DNA from: Homalodisca vitripennis
Taxonomy: Eukaryota; Arthropoda; Insecta; Hemiptera; Cicadellidae
DNA: 64,000 nucleotides
NCBI RefSeq assembly: GCF_021130785.1
Contig: NC_060215.1
Span: 67,336,501-67,400,500, forward strand
Direction: 5' to 3'
The notes beneath the pieces are model-generated. The model had not been told where the DNA came from. It saw only the letters and a program-made list of their open reading frames with translations, and ran no database searches. The position numbers and the translations under genes were made by a program. Positions 13,101 to 21,125 of the stretch are shown here, piece by piece; position 1 is the stretch's first letter; the number at the start of each line of letters is the position of its first letter.

Positions 13101-16100
13101 ATAGTCATAAATGTTAGTAATAGGCCACAAAAAGCAACAAAATCTACAACAAAGAGTTCAATTGTTTTATTCATAGTGGTATAAAAAAGACTTTCAACCC
13201 AATACCAATTTTTGGCATTCAAGTGTCTACTCATTTGTTCAGGACAGTGTTTATTGCCGGTACAAGAATCGTTCAGAAGAATAAAAGAGTTTTAAAATTT
13301 TAAAACAAGATGCTTCTGAATGCTAATTTAGTTATAGCTGTGTGTGTTTTTTTTAATATAATTATAAGTAAATCATATATGTTATTTAAATCAAACACAT
13401 ATTTTAATGAATAATAGAAATAAATAATTACAGGTTTGAATAAATGTATAGGATGGAAAGATATTGTAATCTTGAATGCATATTTATTGCTTAGGAACGC
13501 AAAGATAATATTAATCTGAAGCTACATGGAATTAACCAATAATATGTAGGCTGTATAGATATGTCTTATATGTATAGATTGTTCTTGATTGGTCTTAAAG
13601 CCAGGATCAACTAGTTGCATGTTGGTGACAGAAGACAACAGTGTATAATTTAAAAATGTATTAAGTAGAAATTTTTGGTATTTATTTTAATGATTAAATG
13701 TAGAAGGATGAGGGTTTGTCAAAAATGATACAATATTTAGTGAATTCATGTCTCCCCATGAACTTACAGAATTTACGGTGGTGGAAAGAGGAGAGATTAC
13801 GATATTGTGTAAACATTGGCTGCACACAGTCTTATACTAGATAAGGGTTCATAATTTAACATAAAAGTAATTGTACAATTGTAAAAGTAATGCACTACAC
13901 AATTGATTGGAGTTTGCATAATTTACAGGTTGAGAATTTAGTAGCTATTGAACTAGCGTATATAAATACAAAACACCCAGACTTTCATAAGGATGCTGCA
14001 TTAGTCTCCTCGCTTCTCAAATCAGTGGAAGAAGAGGATATAATCAAGCAAACTCGTGTCAGCAAACGACATACCATCAACTTGGCTCACCCGTCAAATA
14101 TTGCACTTGCCAATGAAGCTGAACAGGTGAGATATGTGAAAAATCCAAAAATAAATATATTCTTAATCATAATTAGAAGTTTTACAGTCATACTTACTTA
14201 TAAACATTATTTACTCACCTTTTGTATTGGTAAATTTATGCTTTGTTTAAGGTTATTTTCTTAACTTTAACTCTTTCAGTGCCACAGGGTCTACATAGTA
14301 GGCATATTTTGCACATAGTAGTCATGAATTGCCAGCCTCCATCCAGTCAATGATTCATATTTTATTATTATTTCACAAATATGTTGTAATAGTTTATATT
14401 AACTATTCAGTTCGCGGTATTCTACAAGTATTAAACTATTTATTGTTTCGGATTTTTCTCTTTCACTGTCTCTCGTCACTCAGTTATCACACTCATTTTG
14501 CTTGTTAGTTGTCATTCACTGCTGGCTACTACAAAGTTGTTCTAGTTGCTTACTTTCTTTCTGCTGCGTTTCATCATGTTCACTAAAACATTGTTATTTA
14601 CATTGTAAACTTGACTTTTTTGTTTATATGTTTATTGTTAAAACTTATTATTTTTTGCATTACTTTTTATTTTGTAACTAGTTAATAATAAGTTTAGATA
14701 ATAATTTACCTATAACTGGAATAAGATAGTTACATTTTTTTTAACTTTTGACAAGTTTGAAATAGTTGGGTGAGAATAGAACAATTCTATTACATATAGC
14801 ACATTCTTTATTTTATTATGAACAAGTAAAAAAGTTTATCGAAATTGGGGAGTTAATTTTTTTACAAATGTTTCCCAGAAGCTTGCAAAACTATAAGAAA
14901 TTGTATAGCAATTTGTATACATGACTTGGAGAAATGACATTGGCACTCTAAGGGTCAAATATAAAAATAAATATTTTATAATATAAAAGTCTTTTATTGA
15001 TAAAGGTAAAAAATTATATAAGCGAATACCCATATATAATGGACTTTTTTAAATAAAGAAGTTTTATGAATTGGAAAGGAAAAAAGATTTTTGTGTCTAG
15101 TATAATGAATATGCTGATTTGTGTATCGGTCAAAGGGGTTTGGATTTTTATGAACAAAGTTCAACAATTCAAAAATATATAAACCTAGTAGTGTAAGTAT
15201 TTTAGATTTTTTAAATAGCAGTCGGCAGCTCTCTCTCTAAAGTTTACACCAACCAATGGCTCTCAGAATACCTTTATGAATACTTTTACAAAATCAGGAG
15301 ATGAACCTCAGAGTATAATACTGTATTTCAGAATCGATTGTACATAGGCACAGTATACAATTTTACAAGTAGAAATAGATACTGAGTCTGCCAATATTTT
15401 CATTGCAAAGCGAAAAGAACTTAGTTTGTTTACTAGATAATTAACATTAGATTTATAGTTTAAATTTTTATCAATTTTCAGTCCTACAAACGTATGTAAA
15501 TCAACTAAGTTTAATTTGCTACATTTCAAGAAATTGATATGGTTATTTTTTGTTTTAAAATGCATTACATTTGTTTTAGTTTGATTTAACCCTATAAGTG
15601 GCAAGCGCCGTCTGAGACGTATGATTCACGCCGCCGCGAAGTGGCAAGCGCCGTCACAGCCGTCGCTTCACATTTAAGGCTGTTGCTCCGCAACCATCCA
15701 TTATTTTTAGGCCTAGTTTGAACTATCGTATTCTCCATGAAATTTCCTATATATATCATATAGTATAGTGTGTATTCATGTTACTAATGTTTGCTGGCTT
15801 AAATGAATCCAAGAGTTTTCGTTTGACCTGGCGGCAGACGAGAGAACAGCTGTCTACTCTTCTCGTCACTGTTTTGTTTGGCGACTTTGCGTACTGTTAT
15901 TGTCAGTATATTATTGTTTATCGCGTATCGCGACACTTGGGCACGAAAGTACAAGAATGCGGCGCACCAGCTGAACGGGCGGCGAGATTCTGTAGTCACG
16001 TTATCTACTAAGACCGCTCGACTTTGACCTCTGTCTGAGGATGGGGAGGGGTTTGCGATAAGACAATTCCTGTTTTATATTTACGAAATATACTGTGCTA

Positions 16101-19100
16101 TGACAAACTAAGCCACTATTATAGGGCCTATGGGAGGAAAAGACAAACCCCTTCTAGTGACTCGGAGTAAAAAAAAAAAATTAAAATTAAAAAAAACACA
16201 GTTTGTACATAGATTTAGTTTTTCCCATCTAACTTTTTTGTTCTTGTAAATAGAAAAAAATGCATAGGAAGTAATTTGTTTAGAATAAAATTGTGTATAT
16301 TCTGTGAATATGACATTATTTTATAGCTCCAGTAGTTTCAAAGTGACGGACAGTAGAACTTAAAAATTATTTTTTCTAAAAGAAAATCTTTACACATCTA
16401 CAATGATATTCATCTTAAAATAAAAATAAGGAACCAAATATCATATTTATTCTTATTCTATAGTTCATAAGGAAAATTAAAGTATATAATGTTGCTAGGT
16501 TATCACTTAGACAATATTTTCTAAAAATAAGTTTAACGATCACGGCAATTTACCCGAAAACGGCCTGCCACTGAGACCACAAATGACCGTCACTTAAAGG
16601 GTTAATAACAGTCCAGCAGAATTAAACCATTCATCAAGTTGATTTAGAGTTCTTACAATTGATTTCTCCATACTCGTTATGTTGTTTTGGTGAATTAGTA
16701 TATTTGTATCATCAGCAAATAAAATAAAGTTTGTATTTGGAAAGTCAATTGGTAAATTATTAATGTAGACTAGAAAAAGAATTGGACATAAATTGAACTC
16801 TGGGGTATAATAAGCTGTGTTTTTCCAATTAGACGTAATTTTAACTGAGTTATCATTCATGATAGTTCTTTGTTTTCTACCTTTCAAATATGATTCTAAA
16901 TAATATAATGCGTTTCCTTTAATTTTAATTTGAGATAATTTAGACAAGAGCAGTTTATGATTTACACTGTCAAAGGCCTTGGATAGGTAAAAAAAATACC
17001 TGCTCTCATCCGAGACTCATCCAAAGCCCTTGAAGCACTATTTAGAAAGGATTTAAGAGCTAATTCGGTGCTTCTGTTTTTCCTAAAACCATACTGCTCA
17101 TTACATGTTGATTTCTAAAAATGTTGTTATCCTATGATTTATTGCCTTCTCTAAAATCTTTGAAATATTGCACAGTCAATGTACAATCAATGAAGAGTAA
17201 TAACTCAGATTGTTTTGATTAACAGAACCATGTGCATCATGGAAAGTATAGTGAAGGTCCTAACCTTACTGACCGTGCAAATTTGCGCAACTGGATGACC
17301 AACATTCTGCCACGCCAACAAGAGAACAATAGCAAGGAGCCTTCAACAGAGAACTCACCGACATCAACTCCTACACATCAGCCTAATGAGTCTGAAGGCA
17401 AGAGTGTAGTTAGTCCTCAGAAACCAATAAATTTACTACCAGAAGTTACTATGACTTGTCGCAAACTTACTGACAGGGAACAGCGTGACTGTGATGTCAT
17501 TGGTAAGTAAAAAAAAACTGACTGAGTTGTTCTTATTTTATTTGTATTGATGTGAAGAATAACTATTTCAGAATCAAAATGATGAAATAAAATGTGGTAA
17601 GAGTACAGAATGAGAAGTAAGCTTTACCAAAGCATATAATACTGGAGTCTATTTTGGTGTACTTACTTAACCCTAGATATGGTACCATGTTAGAAGTTTA
17701 ACATGGTCTTGCTGTTTTTAGTACTTTGCAAACCTTTTTTTTAAATCGCCAAAGAGAGAGAGAGAGAACTTTATTTTTTAATAACTCATGGCAAGTACCA
17801 GTAGAAACTAATCTAATAATATTTAGCTATTCATAAATGCTAAAAATAAATGAAAAATATTAAGTAGGCCTAGGTTAATTAGTTCCAAAATAATATAATA
17901 AGAATCAAAATTATGAAAGTAAAAATAAGAAAGTAAAAATTATTAAAATTACACTAAATGAAGACAAGAGAATTAGTCAGGAAATGTAAAAAAAACAATA
18001 ATTACTAAATAGGCTCCAATATATCACTTTATAACACTTAAAACACTATAAAAACAACTGAACTGAGAAACACAGACTACATGTAGTACTGAGAAAAGCT
18101 TAGTGAGAGAGATGGCTAGAGCACACACTGAGTTCAAGAATCACTTTGGTTTGGTGGATATGAGATCCGTTCATGGTGGGAAACTTGAAAACCAAAATAA
18201 ACTTACATTATATCAATTTTCCAAGCTTTTATTGCCTAACCAGTGATTTATTTTTACAGCAATCGCTCAAAGAATAATGTTGTATAATAAATAATATTCT
18301 TTGTATTTTGAAATGTAAAACTAGCACTTCTGAATTACTTATATGCAAGCATTTGCAAGAATATTTGTATAAAATAAACATTTTGTATAATCTGCATTTG
18401 GTTTGGAGCTATTCAAAGAAGAAGATGTTTTCTTTTCAGCTGTGATATTTGCATTTTGCATTTTCATCCAGACGCCAGCTCATTTCACAAAGCAATGTAA
18501 TATTCATTATTTTTGTCTTTTTCATGTTACAAGAGAAAAATACTTGTAATTAATACTTAATTTACAGCAGTAATTGTTTTGCATAAGGGACCTATTGATA
18601 ATTATAAATAGGAATATTTTGTTTGCACTTAGTATTTACATTGCATTTTGCCGCGAGTCGGCTGCATATATTCATGGATGACAGTTGATCAGCAATACAC
18701 AAATTACTGATCACTAAAATGTTTATGTCTTGCATGAACAAGCATAGATAAATTATCAAATTAACAAATTATTGTACTTTTACTTTTCATCAATAATATA
18801 CCAGTGAAAATTGTCTTGATTTACAAGCATTGTTTACTATTAAAATTGCTTGGGCTGCTGAACGCAACGCGCACACACACACACACACATACACACACGG
18901 GGTAAGATTACTGTTGTAAAAATGTTTCATCAATCATGCATATATCTCCCCATTCAATTAGTGAAATATGTCCTAAAATATTGCTTTGTATAAAACAATA
19001 AAGATATAAATTACTTTTTCAAATGTTTGTCAAAAACTCTGATAAAGGTCACATATTGTTTGCTTCAAAGGTCACCAAAAGTCACTGATTTGCATTACAC

Positions 19101-21125
19101 CTTAGCAGTAGACACCCTGGGCTGTAAGTACTGTAAGTCATTTCTCTTACTACTGGACACAGTCATTTGAGGAAAAACTTGCACACTTTAGGACTCACCA
19201 CTAAAGATCCTATGCGTAGACCAGTCAGTCTGAAAAGACTTCTGAACACATTATTTTGGATTGTGTCAGGGTTGGGGTCTGCACTTACAAACTCACAGTC
19301 AGGTGTTTAATTTGACTTCAGTATTAAGCAGAAACTTAGATTTTGTTGAAGGTACACAGGTATACTGGCCCTACTAACAGAACTTGGAGTGCACAATATC
19401 ATGATGTGCTGGGAGCTAGCAGTAATCATAACCCTTCTTAAATCTAACCTAATATATAGTTAGTTTCTGTCGATAGCACACACTTATGTTAAAAAATTAT
19501 TCTGAAAAAAAAAACAAAAATTAACCTAAGATTTGTGTTCATCAAAGCTATAAAGGAGACTCTCATTTAGCAACTTTTGAAATATTACTTAATCTACTAC
19601 ATTTATCCAATGATAAAAATAATGTAAACACCAAATATTAACATAAACGCAGCTCAATATTAAGTAAATGAATATTGTTAACAAACAAAGACCATCTGCA
19701 CTTATAGTTTGAACAACTGTCTGTTTTTATGTCACAAAAACCAAAATATGAAAGCAAAAACCTACAAAAATACATAATTTGATTGTGATATTATAGATCA
19801 ATGTAACCTCAAAGTGTGATATTATAGATCAATGTAACCTCAAAGTAACAAGTGTTTTGTGTAATTATTAGGCCGGAAAACATAGTAAAACTGAGTGACC
19901 ACATAATATGTATGTCAGCGGAAATTTAAGTTTAGTACTGTACATACAGGATGGACGTCGGCACTAAAAGGGTTAATGTGCTAGCATGTTACAAGTGACT
20001 TCAAGCGTAATCATTTTATGTGTAATAAGCTTTTACAGAGCAACTGAGCAGCTATTGTAAAAATATATCTGGATTTAGTTCCATAAGTTATATTAAAATA
20101 GATATATAAATAAGGTTTAATCCAAAATGGAACATGAGAATGGTAATAAATATATTTCAATAAACATATAAATTGAATTCGGAAGTTTCAAATTTGGAAA
20201 TTTCCTCATCTTTTTACTTGGGGGGGTTTTAAACCTGTAGATAATATAATGCAAAACAAGATTTTAATTTTAATTCCATAATTGTGTACCGACTGATATA
20301 CCAAGTAGACCACCTGTTAAATGTGATTGTATTTTTTTTCTAATATGTGTGTTCAAAACTTTCAGAACGTTTAATTAAGTCATATTTCTACATAGTTCGA
20401 AAGTCTATTCAAGACAGTGTACCAAAGGCAGTTATGCACTTCTTGGTGAACTATGTCAAGGACAATCTACAATCAGAACTGGTAGTTCAAATGTACAAGT
20501 CGGACCAGGCAGACGAACTACTCAATGAGTCAGAACACATTGCACAACGCAGGAAAGAGGCTGGAGACATGTTGAAGGTATTGTTTACCTTGAGTTTTAG
20601 TTACAAGTGTACCAATTTACACATTTTTCTCTTGTGAAACTTAATATTTTAGTGTTAGAAATTGTTCTGTTGTGTAATTTGTTATTTAGTTTAAGTGAAA
20701 AAATTAATTAAAAAATAATTTTGAGGAACTGTGGACTTTTTAATCACACAACAACAAATAAAACAACAAAACAATAAACACATTCACACACACATTCACA
20801 CATTCATGTGTTTTTTCATTCACATTGTTTTGTTCTAATAAAACATTAAGAAACAATAAACCTAGAGAACAATACACAAATTAAATTTGAAGCATTTAAA
20901 AAGTTTTTATTTGTAATTTTTTAGGACATGCCCTTTTACATCTCGTATTCTTATATAAATCTGTTTACTTAACTTAGATAGTCATTAGTAGTTTAATTTC
21001 AGTTCATGTAAACTCCATCAACTCTCCTGTCCAGTATATTTTTCACTAAAATTATTTTTCTGTTGCAGGCACTACAAAAAGCGAATCTTATCATCAGTGA
21101 AATACGTGAAACTCACATGTGGTGA
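612..21125 (+). CDS. Drp1: Dynamin-related protein 1 (Drp1/DLP1), 3' part, eight coding exons
   Basis: Large GTPase that assembles on mitochondria and peroxisomes and drives membrane fission. Eight exons with AG/GT borders and matching phases join to 473 codons plus a stop: 612-758, 4880-5043, 8516-8666, 11486-11701, 13929-14126, 17226-17502, 20366-20577, 21069-21125. The product starts inside the middle/stalk domain ([18 protein letters not shown]). It runs through conserved Drp1 blocks ([50 protein letters not shown]), then a low-conservation variable/B-insert region in exons 5-6, and ends in the GTPase effector domain with IRETHMW. Family members are roughly 700-750 residues, so the GTP-binding domain, about 250 residues, lies upstream of this window. 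The introns are packed with transposons but no coding exon is broken. Identification is by recognised family motifs; an active gene is inferred from the intact frame. Confidence 0.96.
876..1910. mobile_element. TTAA-flanked piggyBac-like non-autonomous element
   Basis: The element is 1035 bp, bounded by TTAA at 872-875 and 1911-1914. The left end starts CCCTTTCAGGGCCAGG; the right end, read inward, is CCCTTTCCGGGCCAGG. TTAA duplications with CCCTTT ends are the piggyBac hallmark. It has no transposase frame, and the interior is very AT-rich. A perfect 20-bp palindrome (GGCGGCAATATATTGCCGCC) lies at 1877-1896, just inside the right end. It sits in the Drp1 intron between exons a and b. The ends resemble those of the element at 51230-54240, a possible source of transposase. 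Confidence 0.85.
1915..3109. other. Drp1 intron, nothing recognised
   Basis: AT-rich intron sequence with no exon, RNA gene or recognisable transposon. Short open frames here lack any conserved motif. Confidence 0.6.
3110..4190 (+). mobile_element. LINE reverse-transcriptase fragment (jockey/CR1-like)
   Basis: Decayed ORF2 of a non-LTR retrotransposon. In order it shows [16 protein letters not shown], the RT motif GSPQGSVLG (about 3290), the catalytic box LYADDTS (about 3378), [17 protein letters not shown] (about 3600), a frameshifted [13 protein letters not shown] (about 3822) and a C-terminal tail with [18 protein letters not shown] (about 4035-4080). Several stops and frameshifts break the frame. 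The 5' part (endonuclease) is missing, as is usual for a truncated copy. It lies in a Drp1 intron in the sense orientation. The clade is inferred from style only. Confidence 0.85.
4191..4879. other. Drp1 intron, nothing recognised
   Basis: AT-rich sequence that may include the LINE 3' UTR at its start. No other structure is seen. Confidence 0.5.
4880..5043 (+). CDS. Drp1: Drp1 exon b (stalk)
   Basis: The exon is 164 nt with acceptor tgttttcag. It reads [20 protein letters not shown] to [13 protein letters not shown]. The donor falls after GAACT (gttagt), so leucine is completed by the first base of the next exon (CT|G). The reading frame stays open for about 65 nt past the donor by chance; that extension is intronic. 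Confidence 0.95.
5231..5254. repeat. (GA)n microsatellite
   Basis: An uninterrupted run of about 11 GA units in a Drp1 intron. Confidence 0.9.
5255..5950. other. Drp1 intron; orphan ACACCCTGTATATA terminus
   Basis: No exon or clear coding sequence. ACACCCTGTATATA at about 5779-5792 matches a terminus-like motif common in insect repeats. The complementary CAGGGTGT occurs at 7147, but the two face outward and so do not bound one element. Confidence 0.4.
5953..6673 (+). mobile_element. Fold-back mariner derivative
   Basis: The element is 721 bp between TA dinucleotides (5951-5952 and 6674-6675). The ends are CAAGGGTTGTTTTTTTTT and, inverted, CAAGGGCCTTTTTTTTTA. The inverted similarity continues inward for about 190 bp on each side and covers the start codon region in both arms (left ATGGATGCCTCTATTGATTG; right, inverted, ATGGCCGACTCTATTGATTC). 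On the left, a mutated mariner transposase N-terminus follows (a frame resembling LQAEGNSA and YGEDIVSDG at about 6190-6245). No catalytic part remains. It lies in the Drp1 b-c intron. Confidence 0.75.
7145..7330. repeat. Possible dispersed repeat starting CAGGGTGTTT
   Basis: CAGGGTGTTTACAAAAGGTT follows a short TA run. The style is that of repeat termini in insect genomes, and a phrase (TCAAAAATTATTATCTCTAA) nearby suggests a transposon remnant. There is no second end and no coding sequence. Confidence 0.3.
7790..8270 (+). mobile_element. LINE ORF2 C-terminal fragment
   Basis: Remnant of a non-LTR retrotransposon in several frames. It shows [17 protein letters not shown] at about 7798-7850, then a frameshifted [10 protein letters not shown] (about 8005-8030), NLNNR and AFRKLSLL (about 8060-8107). 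All are typical of the thumb region downstream of RT in jockey/CR1-type elements. Stops and frameshifts show it is dead. It lies just before Drp1 exon c. Confidence 0.7.
8516..8666 (+). CDS. Drp1: Drp1 exon c (stalk)
   Basis: The exon is 151 nt, entering in phase 2, with acceptor cttgtag and donor GAG|gtcagt. It reads [20 protein letters not shown] to [14 protein letters not shown], the most conserved stretch of Drp1. A second possible donor (gtaagt) lies 4 nt downstream, but using it would break the frame with exon d. Confidence 0.95.
8711..8796. repeat. Compound (CA)n(TA)n microsatellite, left part
   Basis: About 18 CA units (8711-8746) are followed by about 25 TA units (8747-8796). The TA tract continues on the far side of the Tc1 element at 10142-10180, so the element interrupts one microsatellite. 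Confidence 0.95.
8797..10141 (-). mobile_element. Tc1-type DD34E transposon, nearly complete, frame broken
   Basis: The element is 1345 bp with terminal inverted repeats of 28 and 27 nt (outer part CAGTGGCGAACAAATTAA) that differ by a single-base indel, flanked by TA. The transposase reads on the - strand from ATG at 9898 in three frame segments (see its own entry). The length and layout match a canonical Tc1 element of about 1.3 kb. It is inserted inside a TA microsatellite in the Drp1 c-d intron, opposite in orientation to the gene. Confidence 0.93.
8890..9898 (-). pseudogene. Tc1-type DDE transposase, two frameshifts
   Basis: Cut-and-paste transposase of the Tc1 group. Start ATG is at 9898 ([17 protein letters not shown]). 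An N-terminal helix-turn-helix follows ([20 protein letters not shown]). The frame shifts near 9686 and continues with the first catalytic Asp in [11 protein letters not shown] second shift falls in a run of T (+ strand, about 9330). The last segment holds the second Asp in [11 protein letters not shown] and the Glu in [10 protein letters not shown], with 34 residues between them (DD34E), and ends at 8890 (KGGHINY). Only two simple indels separate this copy from an open frame, so the insertion is probably fairly young. As read here it encodes no full protein. Confidence 0.92.
10142..10180. repeat. (TA)n microsatellite, right part
   Basis: About 19 TA units directly abut the Tc1 right end; this is the continuation of the tract at 8747-8796. 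Confidence 0.95.
10182..11485. other. Drp1 intron, nothing recognised
   Basis: AT-rich intron with no coding or RNA feature that I can support. Confidence 0.6.
11486..11701 (+). CDS. Drp1: Drp1 exon d (stalk)
   Basis: This exon has 72 codons in phase 0, with acceptor gttgtatag and donor ATG|gtcagt. It reads [20 protein letters not shown] through EMQRIIQHC to [12 protein letters not shown]. Confidence 0.95.
11702..13928. other. Drp1 intron, nothing recognised
   Basis: AT-rich intron. Short open frames around 12638-13054 have no conserved motif and I treat them as chance. Confidence 0.6.
13929..14126 (+). CDS. Drp1: Drp1 exon e (end of stalk, start of variable domain)
   Basis: This exon has 66 codons in phase 0, with acceptor aatttacag and donor CAG|gtgaga. 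It begins [19 protein letters not shown], a universal dynamin stalk motif. It then passes into sequence with no strong family conservation ([16 protein letters not shown] onward), taken as the start of the variable domain. Confidence 0.93.
14271..14954. mobile_element. TTAA-type non-autonomous element
   Basis: The element is 684 bp. The left end is CTCTTTCAGTGCCA preceded by TTAA (14267-14270). The right end, read inward, is CCCTTAGAGTGCCA followed by TCAA (14955-14958), a one-base departure from TTAA. The shared AGTGCCA block and the spacing suit a piggyBac-like element. There is no coding sequence. It lies in the Drp1 e-f intron. Confidence 0.65.
15308..17180 (-). mobile_element. LINE ORF2 fragment, split by a TTAA element
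   Basis: Reverse-transcriptase region on the - strand. The upstream part (about 17180-16606) shows [17 protein letters not shown], a decayed PQGS region, [12 protein letters not shown] and the catalytic [13 protein letters not shown], ending WFNSAGLLL. The downstream part (15585-15308) resumes at [20 protein letters not shown] and continues with [19 protein letters not shown]. The two parts become one frame when the element at 15590-16601 and one TTAA copy are removed. The PQGS motif is damaged, so the copy was probably dead already. The 5' and 3' ends are not defined. Confidence 0.85.
15590..16601. mobile_element. TTAA-flanked element nested in a LINE
   Basis: The element is 1012 bp between TTAA at 15586-15589 and 16602-16605. 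The left end is CCCTATAAGTGGCAAGCG; the right end, read inward, is CCCTTTAAGTGACGGTCA. The left end also has a repeated block AGTGGCAAGCGCCGTC at about 15597 and 15641, and a short CGTCT-G-AGACG hairpin at 15609-15619. The left half is richer in GC and CpG than its surroundings. It has no convincing transposase; the open frames at 15778-16011 overlap on both strands and show no motif. Confidence 0.88.
17226..17502 (+). CDS. Drp1: Drp1 exon f (variable domain)
   Basis: The exon is 277 nt with acceptor gattaacag and donor ATTG|gtaagt. The encoded segment is Ser/Pro/Asn/Thr-rich and probably disordered (for example [18 protein letters not shown]). It ends in the conserved [15 protein letters not shown] that leads into the effector domain. 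The exon sits directly after a decayed LINE, yet its frame is clean. Confidence 0.92.
18872..18898. repeat. (CA)n microsatellite
   Basis: CA repeat with one CATA interruption, in the Drp1 f-g intron. Confidence 0.9.
19080..19440 (+). mobile_element. Possible LINE C-terminal remnant
   Basis: The frame at about 19220-19260 reads [14 protein letters not shown], which resembles the Cys/His tail that follows RNase H in some LINEs (compare ETAEHVIFEC at 25100 on the other strand). The flanking sequence is too decayed to confirm. Confidence 0.3.
19785..19846. repeat. 31-bp perfect tandem duplication
   Basis: A 31-base unit beginning GTGATATTATAGATCAATGT occurs twice without a mismatch (19785-19815 and 19816-19846). 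The identity suggests a recent slippage event. Confidence 0.95.
20366..20577 (+). CDS. Drp1: Drp1 exon g (GTPase effector domain)
   Basis: The exon is 212 nt with acceptor actttcag and donor AAG|gtattg. The first two bases complete the Glu codon started in exon f. It reads [20 protein letters not shown] through [19 protein letters not shown] to [10 protein letters not shown], the effector/stalk helix typical of Drp1. Confidence 0.95.
21069..21125 (+). CDS. Drp1: Drp1 terminal exon
   Basis: This exon has 18 codons plus stop TGA, with acceptor tctgttgcag. It reads [18 protein letters not shown]. Drp1 proteins end almost invariably in IRETHLW or a close variant, so both the start and the stop are well supported. 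Confidence 0.95.
   Translation, partial: ALQKANLIISEIRETHMW

Larger units (their letters stand above)
17671..19972. mobile_element. Possible TTAA element (right end clear, left end weak)
   Basis: The right terminus, read inward, is CCCTTTTAGTGCCGACG, followed by TTAA (19973-19976). It matches the CCCTTT and AGTGCC style of the other elements. The only left candidate is TTAA-CCCTAGATATGG at 17667, whose similarity stops after CCCT. The span of about 2.3 kb shows no transposase. The left boundary may be wrong. Confidence 0.3.

Noticed and set aside
15778..16011. Overlapping open frames on both strands inside the nested TTAA element
   Set aside because: No transposase or other motif; length expected from the higher local GC.
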